From contig VJWM01000025.1 of assembly GCA_010909165.1 (NCBI GenBank), positions 2,480,001-2,544,000 of the forward strand: DNA of 64,000 bases. The letters run 5' to 3'. The notes below the pieces were generated by a model that had not been told where the DNA came from, ran no database searches, and saw only the letters and a program-made list of their open reading frames with translations. The DNA is from Anthoceros angustus (lineage: Eukaryota > Streptophyta > Anthocerotopsida > Anthocerotales > Anthocerotaceae). This document shows, piece after piece, positions 21,909-35,594 of the stretch (within the stretch, counting starts at the first letter, position 1; every line of letters starts with the position of its first letter). Position numbers and translations under genes: made by a program.

Positions 21909-22471
21909 ATGGGCTCAGTGGATGACTTGTCAAAACCAGGGTTGAAGCAAGTAACCACAATTGCTATTGGGGACAAGATCATTCTAAGAGATCGTGGATG
22001 TATCGTACAAGAAATCACAAAAGGTGGAACATTCTATTTTTTGAGGGGGGAGGATATCTTCACGCAACAAGAAGTTCAAGAATATGTTCTATATTCCAAG
22101 CAATGTTACACATTTGAGGTTTTATGTACAAAGTACTCGATGATGTCAACAAGTCAAGTATATGGAGGACCAAAATGCGTCACGTTGAAACATGAACAAA
22201 ATGATAAAAGCGTAGTTCTTCACCTTCCTCGAGATGAGAAACTTGATCGGTGCTTAGAAGATGGATTACAAACGGAAAACACTTATCGATGATCGTATTG
22301 TCCATTTCAAAGGGTATTGAAAATTCCAAAGAGTTTCGTATAGAATATCTATATGACATAAATTCAATAGAACCGCTTTGGAGCGATTCACGGGACCATG
22401 TTAAATATGCATGTTGAAAATGCAATTGGTGGCCACCGGAGAATCAAAGATTAAATCAAACTCACGTGTAA
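21909..22471 (+). pseudogene. eIF5A-like array copy 1 (least damaged)
   Basis: The frame is open for about 120 codons. It matches eIF5A in order: IAIGDKIILRDRGCIVQE, the shortened loop ITKGGTFYFLRGEDIF, KQCYTFEVLCTKYSMM, KCVTLKHEQND, then VVLHLPRDEKLDRCLEDGL. It is the only copy with the full six-T/six-G tract that reads Phe-Leu-Arg-Gly-Glu. The frame is lost at about 22270, where TTACAAACGG is one base shorter than TTACGAAACGG in copy 2. Being at the edge of the array, it may be either the oldest copy or the best-assembled one. Confidence 0.8.
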
Positions 22472-22661
22472 ATCTTTGGAAGTACTATTCCTCCATTGAT
22501 AGCGTAATGGATATTTGAAGTTGGAGCGTGCAATGTAGTGCGCCAAAGAGTTATCTCATCTCTCAAATGATGCCTCCTCATCACCTAGGTAGGAGAGTGA
22601 GATCCGTGTTTTATGAGTGGTTTTGGTGAGCTATTAGCCTTGTGTAGTCTTATTGTATTGA

Positions 22662-22667
22662 AATAAA
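22662..22667 (+). terminator. Poly(A) signal AATAAA of array unit 1
   Basis: The hexamer sits in TTGAAATAAAGAGACT about 190 nt after the end of the frame. It is conserved at the same place in the other units (for example 24642-24647). It would end transcripts of each unit. Confidence 0.55.
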
Positions 22668-23247
22668 GAGACTATTCACCACAAAATATGTAAAGTTTTA
22701 TATAAATTTGCATCGTATACCTTGGAGCCATTAGGGCCGCTTTTTGAGACATTGTGTTAACACCTTGCGACGTATCGATGGTTCATGGGTCCTTAACCTA
22801 AGCATTATGTTACTCCTAACTCACGATACGATTCGCCTACCATTTGCCGTAGATTGTCGAGCCACAGCGTGGAAGTCCATTATGGTGACTCACTCGTAAG
22901 TTGCCCGCAAGGGTGTGGTTGGTTATGGAAGGAGTGGTCCGGGGTTCTGTTATGCTGGATTTTGCGTACATATGCATTCTTGAACTCTTGCTATAGCAAA
23001 GAGCAACGATGACGTCTTGTCTATGACATCATCCACAGGAGGCTAGCGGGCTATGCCACGGCACTACACCATGCGACCATGAAGGCTAATTACGCACGGG
23101 CTACTCACAATAGTCTTTATGCCCTTTTGGCACGATGGGCCATCCAATTCGACTGCCGTCTTGATTGGCCCAATCGGGCTAATGGCCCGATCAAGTGTGG
23201 AGTGCTCGACTTTCGTAGAACTAGCCAGCTAATGTGCACATTCCGGC

Positions 23248-23253
23248 TATAAA
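23248..23253 (+). promoter_or_regulatory. TATA box of the array unit (representative)
   Basis: TATAAA in the context GGCTATAAATGTCG, about 635 nt before the ATG of copy 2. It recurs in nearly every unit, for example at 25209-25214 and 27185-27190. A short hairpin (ATCGGGC, TAATG, GCCCGAT) lies about 60 nt upstream and is eroded in several units. Copy 1 has no such box, because the array begins downstream of it. Confidence 0.55.
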
Positions 23254-23427
23254 TGTCGTTAGTATCTTATTCAATCCCTCATAGATTGTGAGCAGCAATT
23301 AAGCGTTTAAGATCTACACAAAATATAAGAAAAACCACACGAGTAGACCCGATAATTTTTATCAATAGTGATTAACATCACAAGTTATTCCAAAAATAAA
23401 GGAAGCTTCCTCCGTCTTTCTAAACAC

Positions 23428-23660
23428 CAAAACCCGAGCCCAAGGAAACTTTTACAAATTCATCAAATGTGTTTAAGATACAACAACTCAAAAGGCCAAA
23501 GAAACTTTTACAAATTCATCAAGGTGTCCAAAATTCAAACTCAAAAGCCAAGGAAACTTTTACAAATTCCTCAATAATGTGTATTAGACACGAAACTCAA
23601 AGCACCAGAAAAATTTTATAAATTCACCGATGTGTCTTACACACAAAGTCTCAAAACCCA
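23428..23660 (+). repeat. Short degenerate repeats in the unit leader (representative)
   Basis: Motifs of the form CAAGGAAACTTTTACAAATT followed by CATCAA recur four to five times at roughly 45-60 bp spacing in the leader of copy 2, and likewise in every unit. They are diverged from one another but conserved between units. Confidence 0.8.
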
Positions 23661-23853
23661 AGGAAGCTTTCACAAAATCATTGCTATATATGTACCCTTG
23701 AGCAAGTGACTTATTACATCGTGGTAATCGCAAGCATCACTAAACGGTTGCATTTTCCAAGGAAAATTTCACAAAATCATTGCTATGTATGTAGCCGAGC
23801 ACGTGACATATTACAGTGGTAATTGCAAGCATCACCGAACGGTTGGATTTTTC
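23661..23853 (+). repeat. About 97-bp direct duplication just before the ATG (representative)
   Basis: Two tandem versions of a segment running from CAAGGAA..TTTCACAAAATCATTGC to CATCAC..AACGGTTG..TTTT lie between the leader repeats and the start codon in each unit. The single gene at 60267 has only one version, so the duplication belongs to the array lineage. Confidence 0.8.
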
Positions 23854-23883
23854 TACATAGTTGTTTCAAATCAAAAGCGTGCC

Positions 23884-24441
23884 ATGGGCTCGGTGGATGA
23901 CTTGTCAAAACCGGGGTTGAAGCAAGTAACCACAATTGCTATTGGGGACAAGATCATTCTAAGAGATCGTGCATGTATCGTACAAGAAATCACAAAAGGT
24001 GGAACATTCTATTTTTGAGGGGAGGATATCTTCACGCAACAAGAAGTTCAAGAATATGTTCTATATTCCAAGCAATGTTACACATTTGAGGTTTTATGTA
24101 CAAAGTACTCGTGATGTCAACAAGTCAAGTATATGGAGGACCAAAATGCGCCACGTTGAAACATGAACAAAATGATAAAACGTAGTTCTTCACCTTCCTC
24201 GAGATGAGAAACTTGATCGGTGCTTAGAAGATGGATTACGAAACGGAAAACACTTATCGATGATCGTATTGTCCATTTCAAAGGGTATTGAAAATTCCAA
24301 AGAGTTTCGTATAGAATATCTATATGACATAAATTCAATAGAACCGCTTTGGAGCGATTCTGGACCATGTTAAATATGCATGTTGAAAATGCAATTGGTG
24401 GCCACCAGGAGAATCAAAGATTAAATCAAACTCACGTGTAA
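23884..24441 (+). pseudogene. eIF5A-like array copy 2
   Basis: Open from ATG for 45 codons, then TGA directly after Tyr-Phe. The tract there has five T and four G, three bases fewer than copy 1, so frame resumes after the stop. A further 2-base loss occurs at TACTCGTGATG. The region coding GLRNGKHLSMIVLSISKG is intact. Confidence 0.78.
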
Positions 24442-25845
24442 ATCTTTGGAAGTACTATTCCTCCATTGATAGCGTAATGGATATTTGAAGTTGGAGCGTG
24501 CAATGTAGTGCGCCAAAGAGTTATCTCATCTCTCAAATGATGCCTCCTCATCACCTAGGTAGGAGAGTGAGATCCGTGTTTTATGAGTGGTTTTGGTGAG
24601 CTATTAGCCTTGTGTAGTCTTATTGTATTGAAATAAAGAGACTATTCACCACAAAATATGTAAAGTTTTATATAAATTTGCATTATACCTTGGAGCCATT
24701 AGGGCCAGTTTTTGAGACATTGTGTTAACACCTTACGTGTCAGTGGTTCATGGGTCCTTAACCTAAGCATTATGTTACTCCTAACTTTGTCTGATACGAT
24801 TCGCCTACCATTTGCCGTAGATTGTCGAGCCATAGCGTGGAAGTCCATTATGGTGACTCACTCGTAAGTTGCCCGCAAGGGTGTGGTTGGTTATGGAAGG
24901 AGTGGTCCAGGTTCCTTATCGCCGGATTTTTGCGTACATATGCATTCTTGAACTCTTGCTATAGCAAAGAGCAACAGAGACGCCTTGTCTATGACATCAT
25001 CCACAGGAGGCTAGCGGGCTATGCCCGCACTACGCCATGCGGCCATGAAGGCTAATTACGCAGGCTACTCACAATAGTCTTTATGCCCTTTTGGCACGAT
25101 GGGCCATCCAATTGACTGGCCGTCTTGATTGGCCCAATCGGGCTAATGGCCCGATCGCAGTGTGGAGTGCTCGACTTTCGATAGAACTAGCTAATGTGCA
25201 CATTCCGCTATAAATGTCGTTAGTATCTTATTCAATCCCTCATAGATTGTGAGCAGCAATTAAGCGTTTAAGATCTACACAAAATATAAGAAAAACCACA
25301 CAGTAGACCCGATAATTTTTATCAATAGTGATTAACATCACAAGTTATTCCAAAAATAAAGGAAGCTTCCTCCGTCTTTCTAAACACCAAAACCCGAGCC
25401 CAAGGAAACTTTTACAAATTCATCAAATGTGTTTAAGATACAACAACTCAAAAGGCCAAAGAAACTTTTACAAATTCATCAAGGTGTCCAAAATTCAAAA
25501 ACTCAAAAGCCAAGGAAACTTTTACAAATTCCTCAATAATGTGTATTAGACACGAAAACTCAAAGCACCAGAAAAATTTTATAAATTCACCGATGTGTCT
25601 TACACACAAAGTCTCAAAACCAAGGAAGCTTTCACAAAATCATTGCTATATATGTACCCTTGAGCAAGTGACTTATTACATCGTGGTAATCAAGCATCAC
25701 TAAGCAGTTGCATTTTCCAAGGAAAATTTCACAAAATCATTGCTATGTATGTAGCCCCGAGCACGTGACATATTACAATGGTAATTGCAAGCATCACCGA
25801 ACGGTTGGATTTTTCTACATAGTTGTTTCAAATCAAAAGCGTGCC

Positions 25846-26402
25846 ATGGGCTCGATGGATGACTTGTCAAAACCAGGTTGAAGCAAGTAACCACAATTGC
25901 TATTGGGGACAAGATCATTCTAAGAGATCGTGCATGTATCGTACAAGAAATCACAAAAGGTGGAACATTCTATTTTTGAGGGGAGGATATCTTCACGCAA
26001 CAAGAAGTTCAAGAATATGTTCTATATTCCAAGCAATGTTACACATTTGAGGTTTTATGTACAAAGTACTCGATGATGTCAACAAGTCAAGTATATGGAG
26101 GACCAAAATGCGTCACGTTGAAACATGAACAAAATGATAAAACGTAGTTCTTCACCTTCCTCGAGATGAGAAACTTGATCGGTGCTTAGAAGATGGATTA
26201 CGAAGCGGAAAACACTTATCGATGATCGTATTGTCCATTTCAAAGGGTATTGAAAATTCCAAAGAGTTTCAGATAGAATATCTATATGACATAAATTCAA
26301 TAGAACCGCTTTGGAGCGATTCTGGGACCATGTTAAATATGCATGTTGAAAATGCAATTGGTGGCCACCAGAGAATCAAAGATTAAATCAAACTCACGTA
26401 AA
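25846..26402 (+). pseudogene. eIF5A-like array copy 3
   Basis: Shifted early: ACCAGGTTGAAG is one base shorter than ACCGGGGTTGAAG. It has the five-T/four-G stop tract and lacks the GT of CACGTGTAA at the end. Confidence 0.75.
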
Positions 26403-27812
26403 TCTTTGGAAGTACTATTCCTCCATTGATAGCGTAATGGATATTTGAAGTTGAGCGTGCAATGTAGTGCGCCAAAGAGTTATCTCATCTCTCAAATGAT
26501 GCCTCCTCATCACCTAGGTAGGAGAGTGAGATCCGTGTTTTATGAGTGGTTTTGGTGAGCTATTAGCCTTGTGTAGTCTTATTGTATTGAAATAAAGAGA
26601 CTATTCACCACAAAATATGTAAAGTTTTATATAAATTTGCATCGTATACCTTGGAGCCATTAGGGCCAGTTTTTGAGACATTGTGTTAACACCTTGCGAC
26701 GTGTCAGTGGTTCATGGGTCCTTAACCTAAGCATTATGTTACTCCCTAACTTTGTCACGATACGATTCGGCCTACCATTTGCCGTAGATTGTCGAGCCAC
26801 CTTAGCGTGGAAGTCCATTATGGTGACTCACTGTAAGTTGCCCGCAAGGGTGTGGTTGGTTATGGAAGGAGTGGTCCAGGTTCCTGTTATCGGATTTACT
26901 GCGTACATATGCATTCTTGAACTCTTGCTATAGCAAAGAGCAACGATGAAGCGTCTTATGCGTGACATCATCCACAGGAGGCTAGCGGGCTATGCCTGGC
27001 ACTACACCATGCAGCCATGAAGGCTAATTACGCACGGGCTACTCACAATAGTCTTTATGCCCTTTTGGCACGATGGGCCATCCAATTGCGACCGTCTTGA
27101 TTGGCCCAATCGGGCTAATGGCCCGATCATGAAGTGTGGAGTGCTCGACTTTCGAGAACTAGCCACTAATGTGCACATTCCGGCTATAAATGTCGTTAGT
27201 ATCTTATTCAATCCCTCATAGATTGTGAGCGAATTAAGCGTTTAAGATCTACACAAAATATAAGAAAAACCACACAGTAGACCCGATAGTGATAGTGATT
27301 AACATCACAAGTTATTCCAAAAATAAAGGAAGCTTCCTCCGTCTTTCTAAACACCAAAACCGGGCCCAAGGAAACTTTTACAAATTCATCAAATGTGTTT
27401 AAGATACAACAACTCAAAAGGCCAAAGAAACTTTTACAAATTCATCAAGGTGTCCAAAATTCAAACTCAAAAGCCAAGGAAACTTTTACAAATTCCTCAA
27501 TAATGTGTATTAGACACGAAAACTCAAAGCACCAGAAAAATTTTATAAATTCACCGATGTGTCTTACACAAAGTCTCAAAACCCAAGGAAGCTTTCACAA
27601 AATCATTGCTATATATGTACCCTTGAGCAAGTGACTTATTACATCGTGGTAATCGCAAGCATCACTAAAGCAGTTGCATTTTCCAAGGAAAATTTCACAA
27701 AATCATTGCTATGTATGTAGCCCCGAGCACGTGACATATTACATAGTAATTGCAAGCATCACCGAACGGTTGGATTTTTCTACATAGTTGTTTACGAAAT
27801 CAAAAGCGTGCC

Positions 27813-28366
27813 ATGGGCTCGATGGATGACTTGTCAAAACCGGTTGAAGCAAGTAACCACAATTGCTATTGGGGACAAGATCATTCTAAGAGATCGTGCA
27901 TGTATCGACAAGAAATCACAAAAGGTGGAACATTCTATTTTTGAGGGGAGGATATCTTCACGCAACAAGAAGTTCAAGAATATGTTCTATATTCCAAGCA
28001 ATGTTACACATTTGAGGTTTTATGTACAAAGTACTCGATGATGTCAACAAGTCAAGTATATGGAGGACCAAAATGCGTCACGTTGAAACATGAACAAAAT
28101 GATAAAACGTAGTTCTTCACCTTCCTCGAGATGAGAAACTTGATCGGTGCTTAGAAGATGGATTACGAACGGAAAACACTTATCGATGATCGTATTGTCC
28201 ATTTCAAAGGGTATTGAAAATTCCAAAGAGTTTCGTATAGAATATCTATATGACATAAATTCAATAGAACCGCTTTGGAGCGATTACGGGACCATGTTAA
28301 ATATGCATGTTGAAAATGCAATTGGTGGCCACGGAGAATCAAAGATTAAATCAAACTCACGTGTAA
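27813..28366 (+). pseudogene. eIF5A-like array copy 4
   Basis: Two early shifts (ACCGGTTGAAG and ATCGACAAG), the stop tract, and a deletion in GGTGGCCACGGAG. The distal half remains open (GIENSKEFRIEYLYDINSIE). Confidence 0.75.
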
Positions 28367-29761
28367 ATCTTTGGAAGTACTATTCCTCCATTGATAGCGT
28401 AATGGATATTTGAAGTTGGAGCGTGCAATGTAGTGCGCCAAAGAGTTATCTCATCTCTCAAATGATGCCTCCTCATCACCTAGGTAGGAGAGTGAGATCC
28501 GTGTTTTATGAGTGGTTTTGGTGAGCTATTAGCCTTGTGTAGTCTTATTGTATTGAAATAAAGAGACTATTCACCACAAAATATGTAAAGTTTTATATAA
28601 ATTTGCATCGTATACCTTGGAGCCATTAGGGCTTTTGAGACATTGTGTTAACACCTTGCGACGTGTGGTGGTTCATGGGTCCTTAACCTAAGCATTATGT
28701 TACTCCTAACTGTCTGATACGATTCGCCTACCATTTGTAGATTGTGAGCCACATGGCGTGGAAGTCCATTATGGTGACTCACTCGTAAGTTGCCAAGGGT
28801 GTGGTTGGTTATGGAAGGAGTGGTCCGGGGTTCTGTTATCGCTGGATTTGCGTACATATGCATTCTTGAACTCTTGCTATAGCAAAGAGCAACGATGACG
28901 TCTTATGCGTGACATCATCCACAGGAGGCTAGCGGGCTATGCCCCGGCACTACACCATGCGACCATGAAGGCTAATTACATACGGGCTACTCACAATAGT
29001 CTTTATGCCCTTTTGGCCCGATGGGCCATCCAATTCTTGACTGACCGTCTTGATTGGCCCAATCTAATGCGGCCAAGTGTGGAGTGCTCGACTTTCGAGA
29101 ACTAGCCAGCTAATGTGCACATTCCGGCTATAAATGTCGTTAGTATCTTATTCAATCCCTCATAGATTGTGAGCAGCAATTAGCGTTTAAGATCTACACA
29201 AAATATAAGAAAAACCACACACAGTAGACCCGATAGTGATAGTGATTAACATCACAAGTTATTCCAAAAATAAAGGAAGCTTCCTCCGTCTTTCTAAACA
29301 CCAAAACCCGAGCCCAAGGAAACTTTTACAAATTCATCAAATGTGTTTAAGATACAACAACTCAAAAGGCCAAAGAAACTTTTACAAATTCATCAAGGTG
29401 TCCAAAATTCAAAAACTCAAAAGCCAAGGAAACTTTTACAAATTCCTCAATAATGTGTATTAGACACGAAAACTCAAAAGCACCAGAAAATTTTATAAAT
29501 TCACCGATGTGTCTTACACAAAGTCTCAAAACCCAAGGAAGCTTTCACAAAATCATTGCTATATATGTACCCTTGAGCAAGTGACTTATTACATCGTGGT
29601 AATCGCAAGCATCACTAAAGCGGTTGCATTTTCCAAGGAAAATTTCACAAAATCATTGCTATGTATGTAGCCACGAGCACGTGACATATTACGGTGTGTA
29701 ATTGCAAGCATCACCGAACGTTGGATTTTTCTACATAGTTGTTTCAAATCAAAAGCGTGCC

Positions 29762-30314
29762 ATGGGCTCGATGGATGACTTGTCAAAACCGGGGTTGAAG
29801 CAAGTAACCACAATTGCTATTGGGGACAAGATCATTCTAAGAGATCGTGCATGTATCGTATGAAATCACAAAAGGTGGAACATTCTATTTTTGAGGGGAG
29901 GATATCTTCACGCAACAAGAAGTTCAAGAATATGTTCTATATTCCAAGCAATGTTACACATTTGAGGTTTTATGTACAAAGTACTGATGTCAACAAGTCA
30001 AGTATATGGAGGACCAAAATGCGTCACGTTGAAACATGAACAAAATGATAAAACGTAGTTCTTCACCTTCCTCGAGATGAGAAACTTGATCGGTGCTTAG
30101 AAGATGGATTACGAAACGGAAAACACTTATCGATGATCGTATTGTCCATTTCAAAGGGTATTGAAAATTCCAAAGAGTTTCGTATAGAATATCTATATGA
30201 CATAAATTCAATAGAACCGCTTTGGAGCGATTACGGGACCATGTTAAATATGCATGTTGAAAATGCAATTGGTGGTACTCGGAGAATCAAAGATTAAATC
30301 AAACTCACGTGTAA
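29762..30314 (+). pseudogene. eIF5A-like array copy 5
   Basis: The N-terminal frame is normal until TCGTATGAAATC, where bases are missing. The stop tract and TACTGATGTC (missing CGAT) follow. The end reads GGTGGTACTCGGAG instead of GGTGGCCACCGGAG. Confidence 0.75.
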
Positions 30315-31702
30315 ATCTTTGGAAGTACTATTCCTCCATTGATAGCGTAATGGATATTTGAAGTTGGGCGTGCAATGTAGTGCGCCAAAGAGTTATCTCA
30401 TCTCTCAAATGATGCCTCCTCATCACCTAGGTAGGAGAGTGAGATCCGTGTTTTATGAGTGGTTTTGGTGAGCTATTAGCCTTGTGTAGTCTTATTGTAT
30501 TGAAATAAAGAGACTATTCACCACAAAATATGTAAAGTTTTATATAAATTTGCATCGTATACCTTGGAGCCATTAGGGCTTTTGAGACATTGTGTTAACA
30601 CCTTGCGACGTGTCGCTGGTTCATGGGTCCTTAACCTAAGCATTATGTTACTCCCTAACTCTCGACACGATTCGCCTACCATTTGCCGAGATTGTCGAGC
30701 CACAAAGCGTGGAAGTCCATTATGGTGACTCACTCGTAAGTTGCCCGCAAGGGTGTGGTTGGTTATGGAAGGAGTGGTCCAGTTCCTGCTATCGCTGGAT
30801 TTCTGCGTACATATGCATTCTTGAACTCTTGCTATAGCAAAGAGCAACAAGACGCCTTGTCTGACATCATCCTCAGGAGGCTAGCGGGCTATGCCCGGCA
30901 CTACACCATGCGACCATGAAGGCTAATTACACGGCTACTCACAATAGTCTTTATGCCTTTTTTGGCACGATGGGCCATCCAATTCTTGACTGTCTTGATT
31001 GGCCCAATCCTAATGGATCGCAGTGTGGAGTGCTCATTCCGAGAACTAGCCAGCTAATGTGCACATTCATATAAATGTCGTTAGTATCTTATTCAATCCC
31101 TCATAGATTGTGAGCAGCAATTAAGCGCTTAAGATCTACACAAAATATAAGAAAAACCACACCGAGTAGACCGATAGTGATAGTGATTAACATCACAAGT
31201 TATTCCAAAAATAAAGGAAAGCTTCCTCCGTCTTTCTAAACACCAAAACCCGAGCCCAAGGAAACTTTTACAAATTCATCAAATGTGTTTAAGATACAAC
31301 AACTCAAAAGGCCAAAGAAACTTTTACAAATTCATCAAGGTGTCCAAAATTCAAAACTCAAAAGCCAAGGAAACTTTTACAAATTCCTCAATAATGTGTA
31401 TTAGACACGAAAACTCAAAGCACCGGAAAATTTTATAAATTCACCGATGTGTCTTACACACAAAGTCTCAAAACCCAAGGAAGCTTTCACAAAATCATTG
31501 CTATATATGTACCCTTGAGCAAGTGATTTATTACATCGTGGTAATCGCAAGCATCACTAAACGGTTGCATTTTCCAAGGAAAATTTCACAAAATCATTGC
31601 TATGTATGTAGCCCCGAGCACGTGACATATTACAGTGGTAATTGCAAGCATCACCGAACGGTTGGATTTTTCTACATAGTTGTTTCAAATCAAAAGCGTG
31701 CC

Positions 31703-32258
31703 ATGGGCTCGATGGATGACTTGTCAAAACCGGGGTTGAAGCAAGTAACCACAATTGCTATTGGGGACAAGATCATTCTAAGAGATCGTGCATGTATCGT
31801 ACAAGAAATCACAAAAGGTGGAACATTCTATTTTTGAGGGGAGGATATCTTCACGCAACAAGAAGTTCAAGAATATGTTCTATATTCCAAGCAATGTTAC
31901 ACATTTGAGGTTTTATGTACAAAGTACTCGATGATGTCAACAAGTCAAGTATATGGAGGACCAAAATGCGCCACGTTGAAACATGAACAAAATGATAAAA
32001 CGTAGTTCTTCACCTTCCTCGAGATGAGAAACTTGATCGGTGCTTAGAAGATGGATTACTAAACGGAAAACACTTATCGATGATCGTATTGTCCATTTCA
32101 AAGGGTATTGAAAATTCCAAAGAGTTTCGTATAGAATATCTATATGACATAAATTCAATAGAACCGCTTTGGAGCGATTCACGGACCATGTTAAATATGC
32201 ATGTTGAAAATGCAATTGGTACTGTGAGAATCAAAGATTAAATCAAACTCACGTGTAA
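31703..32258 (+). pseudogene. eIF5A-like array copy 6
   Basis: The first 45 codons are open and end at the TGA of the five-T/four-G tract. The downstream frame is kept to the KHLSMIV region. The C-terminal GGTGGCCACC is reduced to GGTACTG. Confidence 0.77.
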
Positions 32259-33647
32259 ATCTTTGGAAGTACTATTCCTCCATTGATAGCGTAATGGATA
32301 TTTGAAGTTGGAGCGTGCAATGTAGTGCGCCAAAGAGTTATCTCATCTCTCAAATGATGCCTCCTCATCACCTAGGTAGGAGAGTGAGATCCGTGTTTTA
32401 TGAGTGGTTTTGGTGAGCTATTAGCCTTGTGTAGTCTTATTGTATTGAAATAAAGAGACTATTCACCACAAAATATGTAAAGTTTTATATAAATTTGCAT
32501 AGTCTACCTTGGAGCCATTAGGGCTAGGTTTTTGAGACATTGTGTTAACACCTTGCGGCGTCGATTGGTTCATGGGTCCTTAACCTAAGCATTATGTTAC
32601 TCCCTAACTTTGTCTGATACGATTACCTACCATTTGCCGAGATTGTCGAGCCAGAGCGTGAAGTCCATTATGGTGACTCACTCGTAAGTTGCCCAAGGGT
32701 GTGGTTGGTTATGGAAGGAGTGGTCCAGGTTCCCGTTCGCCTGGATTACTGCGTACATATGCATTCTTGAACTCTTGCTATAGCAAAGAGACGCCTTGAC
32801 GTCTTGTCGTGACATCATCCCGGAGGCTAGCGGGCTATGCCTGGCACTACACCATGCAGCCATGAAGGCTAATTACGCAGGGCTACTCACAATAGTCTTT
32901 ATGCCCTTTTGGCACGATGGGCCATCCAATGTGACTGTCTTGATTGGCAATCACAATATCATCCGGTGTGGAGTGCTCATTTCGAGAACTAGCCGACTAA
33001 TGTGCACATTCCGGCTATAAATGTCGTTAGTATCTTATTCAATCCCTCATAGATTGTGAGCAGCAATTAAGCGTTTAAGATCTACACAAAATATAAGAAA
33101 AACCACACCGAGTAGACCGATAGTGATAGTGATTAACATCACAAGTTATTCCAAAAATAAAGAGAAAGCTTCCTCCGCCTTTCTAAACACCAAAACCCGA
33201 GCCCAAGGAAACTTTTACAAATTCATCAAATGTGTTTAAGATACAACAACTCAAAAGGCCAAAGAAACTTTTACAAATTCATCAAGGTGTCCAAAATTCA
33301 AAACTCAAAAGCCAAGGAAACTTTTACAAATTCCTCAATAATGTGTATTAGACACGAAAACTCAAAGCACCAGAAAAATTTTATAAATTCACCGATGTGT
33401 CTTACACACAAAGTCTCAAAACCCAAGGAAGCTTTCACAAAATCATTGCTATATATGTACCCTTGAGCAAGTGACTTATTACATCGTGGTAATCGCAAGC
33501 ATCACTAAACGTTGCATTTTCCAAGGAAAATTTCACAAAATCATTATGTATGTAGCCCCGAGCACGTGACATATTACGTGGTAATTGCAAGCATCACCGA
33601 ACGGTTGGATTTTTCTACATAGTTGTTTCTCAAATCAAAAGCGTGCC

Positions 33648-34198
33648 ATGGGCTGGATGACTTGTCAAAACCGGGGTTGACAAGTAACCACAATTGCTAT
33701 TGGGGACAAGATCATTCTAAGAGATCGTGCATGTATCGTACAAGAAATCACAAAAGGTGGAACATTCTATTTTTGAGGGGAGGATATCTTCACGCAACAA
33801 GAAGTTCAAGAATATGTTCTATATTCCAAGCAATGTTACACATTTGAGGTTTTATGTACAAAGTACTCGATGATGTCAACAAGTCAAGTATATGGAGGAC
33901 CAAAATGCGTCACGTTGAAACATGAACAAAATGATAAAACGTAGTTCTTCACCTTCCTCGAGATGAGAAACTTGATCGGTGCTTAGAAGATGGATTACTA
34001 AACGGAAAACACTTATCGATGATCGTATTGTCCATTTCAAAGGGTATTGAAAATTCCAAAGAGTTTCGTATAGAATATCTATATGACATAAATTCAATAG
34101 AACCGCTTTGGAGCGATTCGGACCATGTTAAATATGCATGTTGAAAATGCAATTGGTGGCCACCGGAGAATCAAAGATTAAATCAAACTCACGTGTAA
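33648..34198 (+). pseudogene. eIF5A-like array copy 7
   Basis: Loses four bases right after the ATG (GGGCTGGATGAC) and two at GTTGACAAG. The stop tract is present. Its leader also lost TGC of ATTGCTATG at about 33545. Confidence 0.75.
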
Positions 34199-35594
34199 AT
34201 CTTTGAAGTACTATTCTCCATTGATAGCGTAATGGATATTTGAAGTTGGAGCGTGCAATGTAGTGCGCCAAAGAGTTATCTCATCTCTCAAATGATGCCT
34301 CCTCATCACCTAGGTAGGAGAGTGAGATCCGTGTTTTATGAGTGGTTTTGGTGAGCTATTAGCCTTGTGTAGTCTTATTGTATTGAAATAAAGAGACTAT
34401 TCACCACAAAATATGTAAAGTTTTATATAAATTTGCATCAGATACCTTGGAGCCATTAGGGCCAGTTTTTGAGACATTGTGTTAACACCTTACGATCGCT
34501 GGTTCATGGGTCCTTAACCTAAGCATTATGTTACTCCCTAACTCCCGACGATTCGCCTACCATTTGCCGTAGATTGTCGAGCCCCTGTGGCGTGGAAGTC
34601 CATTATGGTGACTCACTCGTAAGTTGCCCGCAAGGGTGTGGTTGGTTATGGAAGGAGTGGTCCAGGTTCCCTATCGCCTGGATTTGCGTACATATGCATT
34701 CTTGAACTCTTGCTATAGCAAAGAGCAAAGAGAGCGTCTTGTCCGTGACATCATCCACAGGAGGCTAGCGGGCTATGCCTGCACTACACCATGCAGCCAT
34801 GAAGGCTAATTACGCACGGGCTACTCACAATAGTCTTTATGCCCTTTTGGCCGATGGGCCATCCAATTCTTGCGACCGTCTTGATTTGATCGCTAATAGC
34901 CGATCGCAAGTGTGGAGTGCTCACTTTCAAGAGAACTAGCCAGCCTAATGTGCACATTCCGGCTATAAATGTCGTTAGTATCTTATTCAATCCCTCATAG
35001 ATTGTGAGCAGCAATTAAGCGCTTAAGATCTACACAAAATATAAGAAAAACCACACCGAGTAGACCTGATAGTGATAGTGATTAACATCACAAGTTATTC
35101 CAAAAATAAAGGAAAGCTTCCTCCGTCTTTCTAAACACCAAAACCCGAGCCCAAGGAAACTTTTACAAATTCATCAAATGTGTTTAAGATACAACAACTC
35201 AAAAGGCCAAAGAAACTTTTACAAATTCATCAAGGTGTCCAAAATTCAAAACTCAAAAGCCAAGGAAACTTTTACAAATTCCTCAATAATGTGTATTAGA
35301 CACGAAAACTCAAAGCACCAGAAAAATTTTATAAATTCACCGATGTGTCTTACACACAAAGTCTCAAAACCCAAGGAAGCTTTCACAAAATCATTGCTAT
35401 ATATGTACCCTTGAGCAAGTGACTTATTACATCGTGGTAATCGCAAGCATCAAACAGTTGCATTTTCCAAGGAAAATTTCACAAAATCATTGCTATGTAT
35501 GTAGCCCGAGCACGTGACATATTACAGTGGTAATTGCAAGCATCACCGAACGGTTGGATTTTTCTACATAGTTGTTTCAAATCAAAAGCGTGCC

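Noticed and set aside
23920-24025. Selenocysteine or programmed read-through at the array TGA
   Set aside because: Land plants lack selenocysteine insertion, and the TGA depends on homopolymer length that varies between copies, so a sequencing or mutational cause is simpler.
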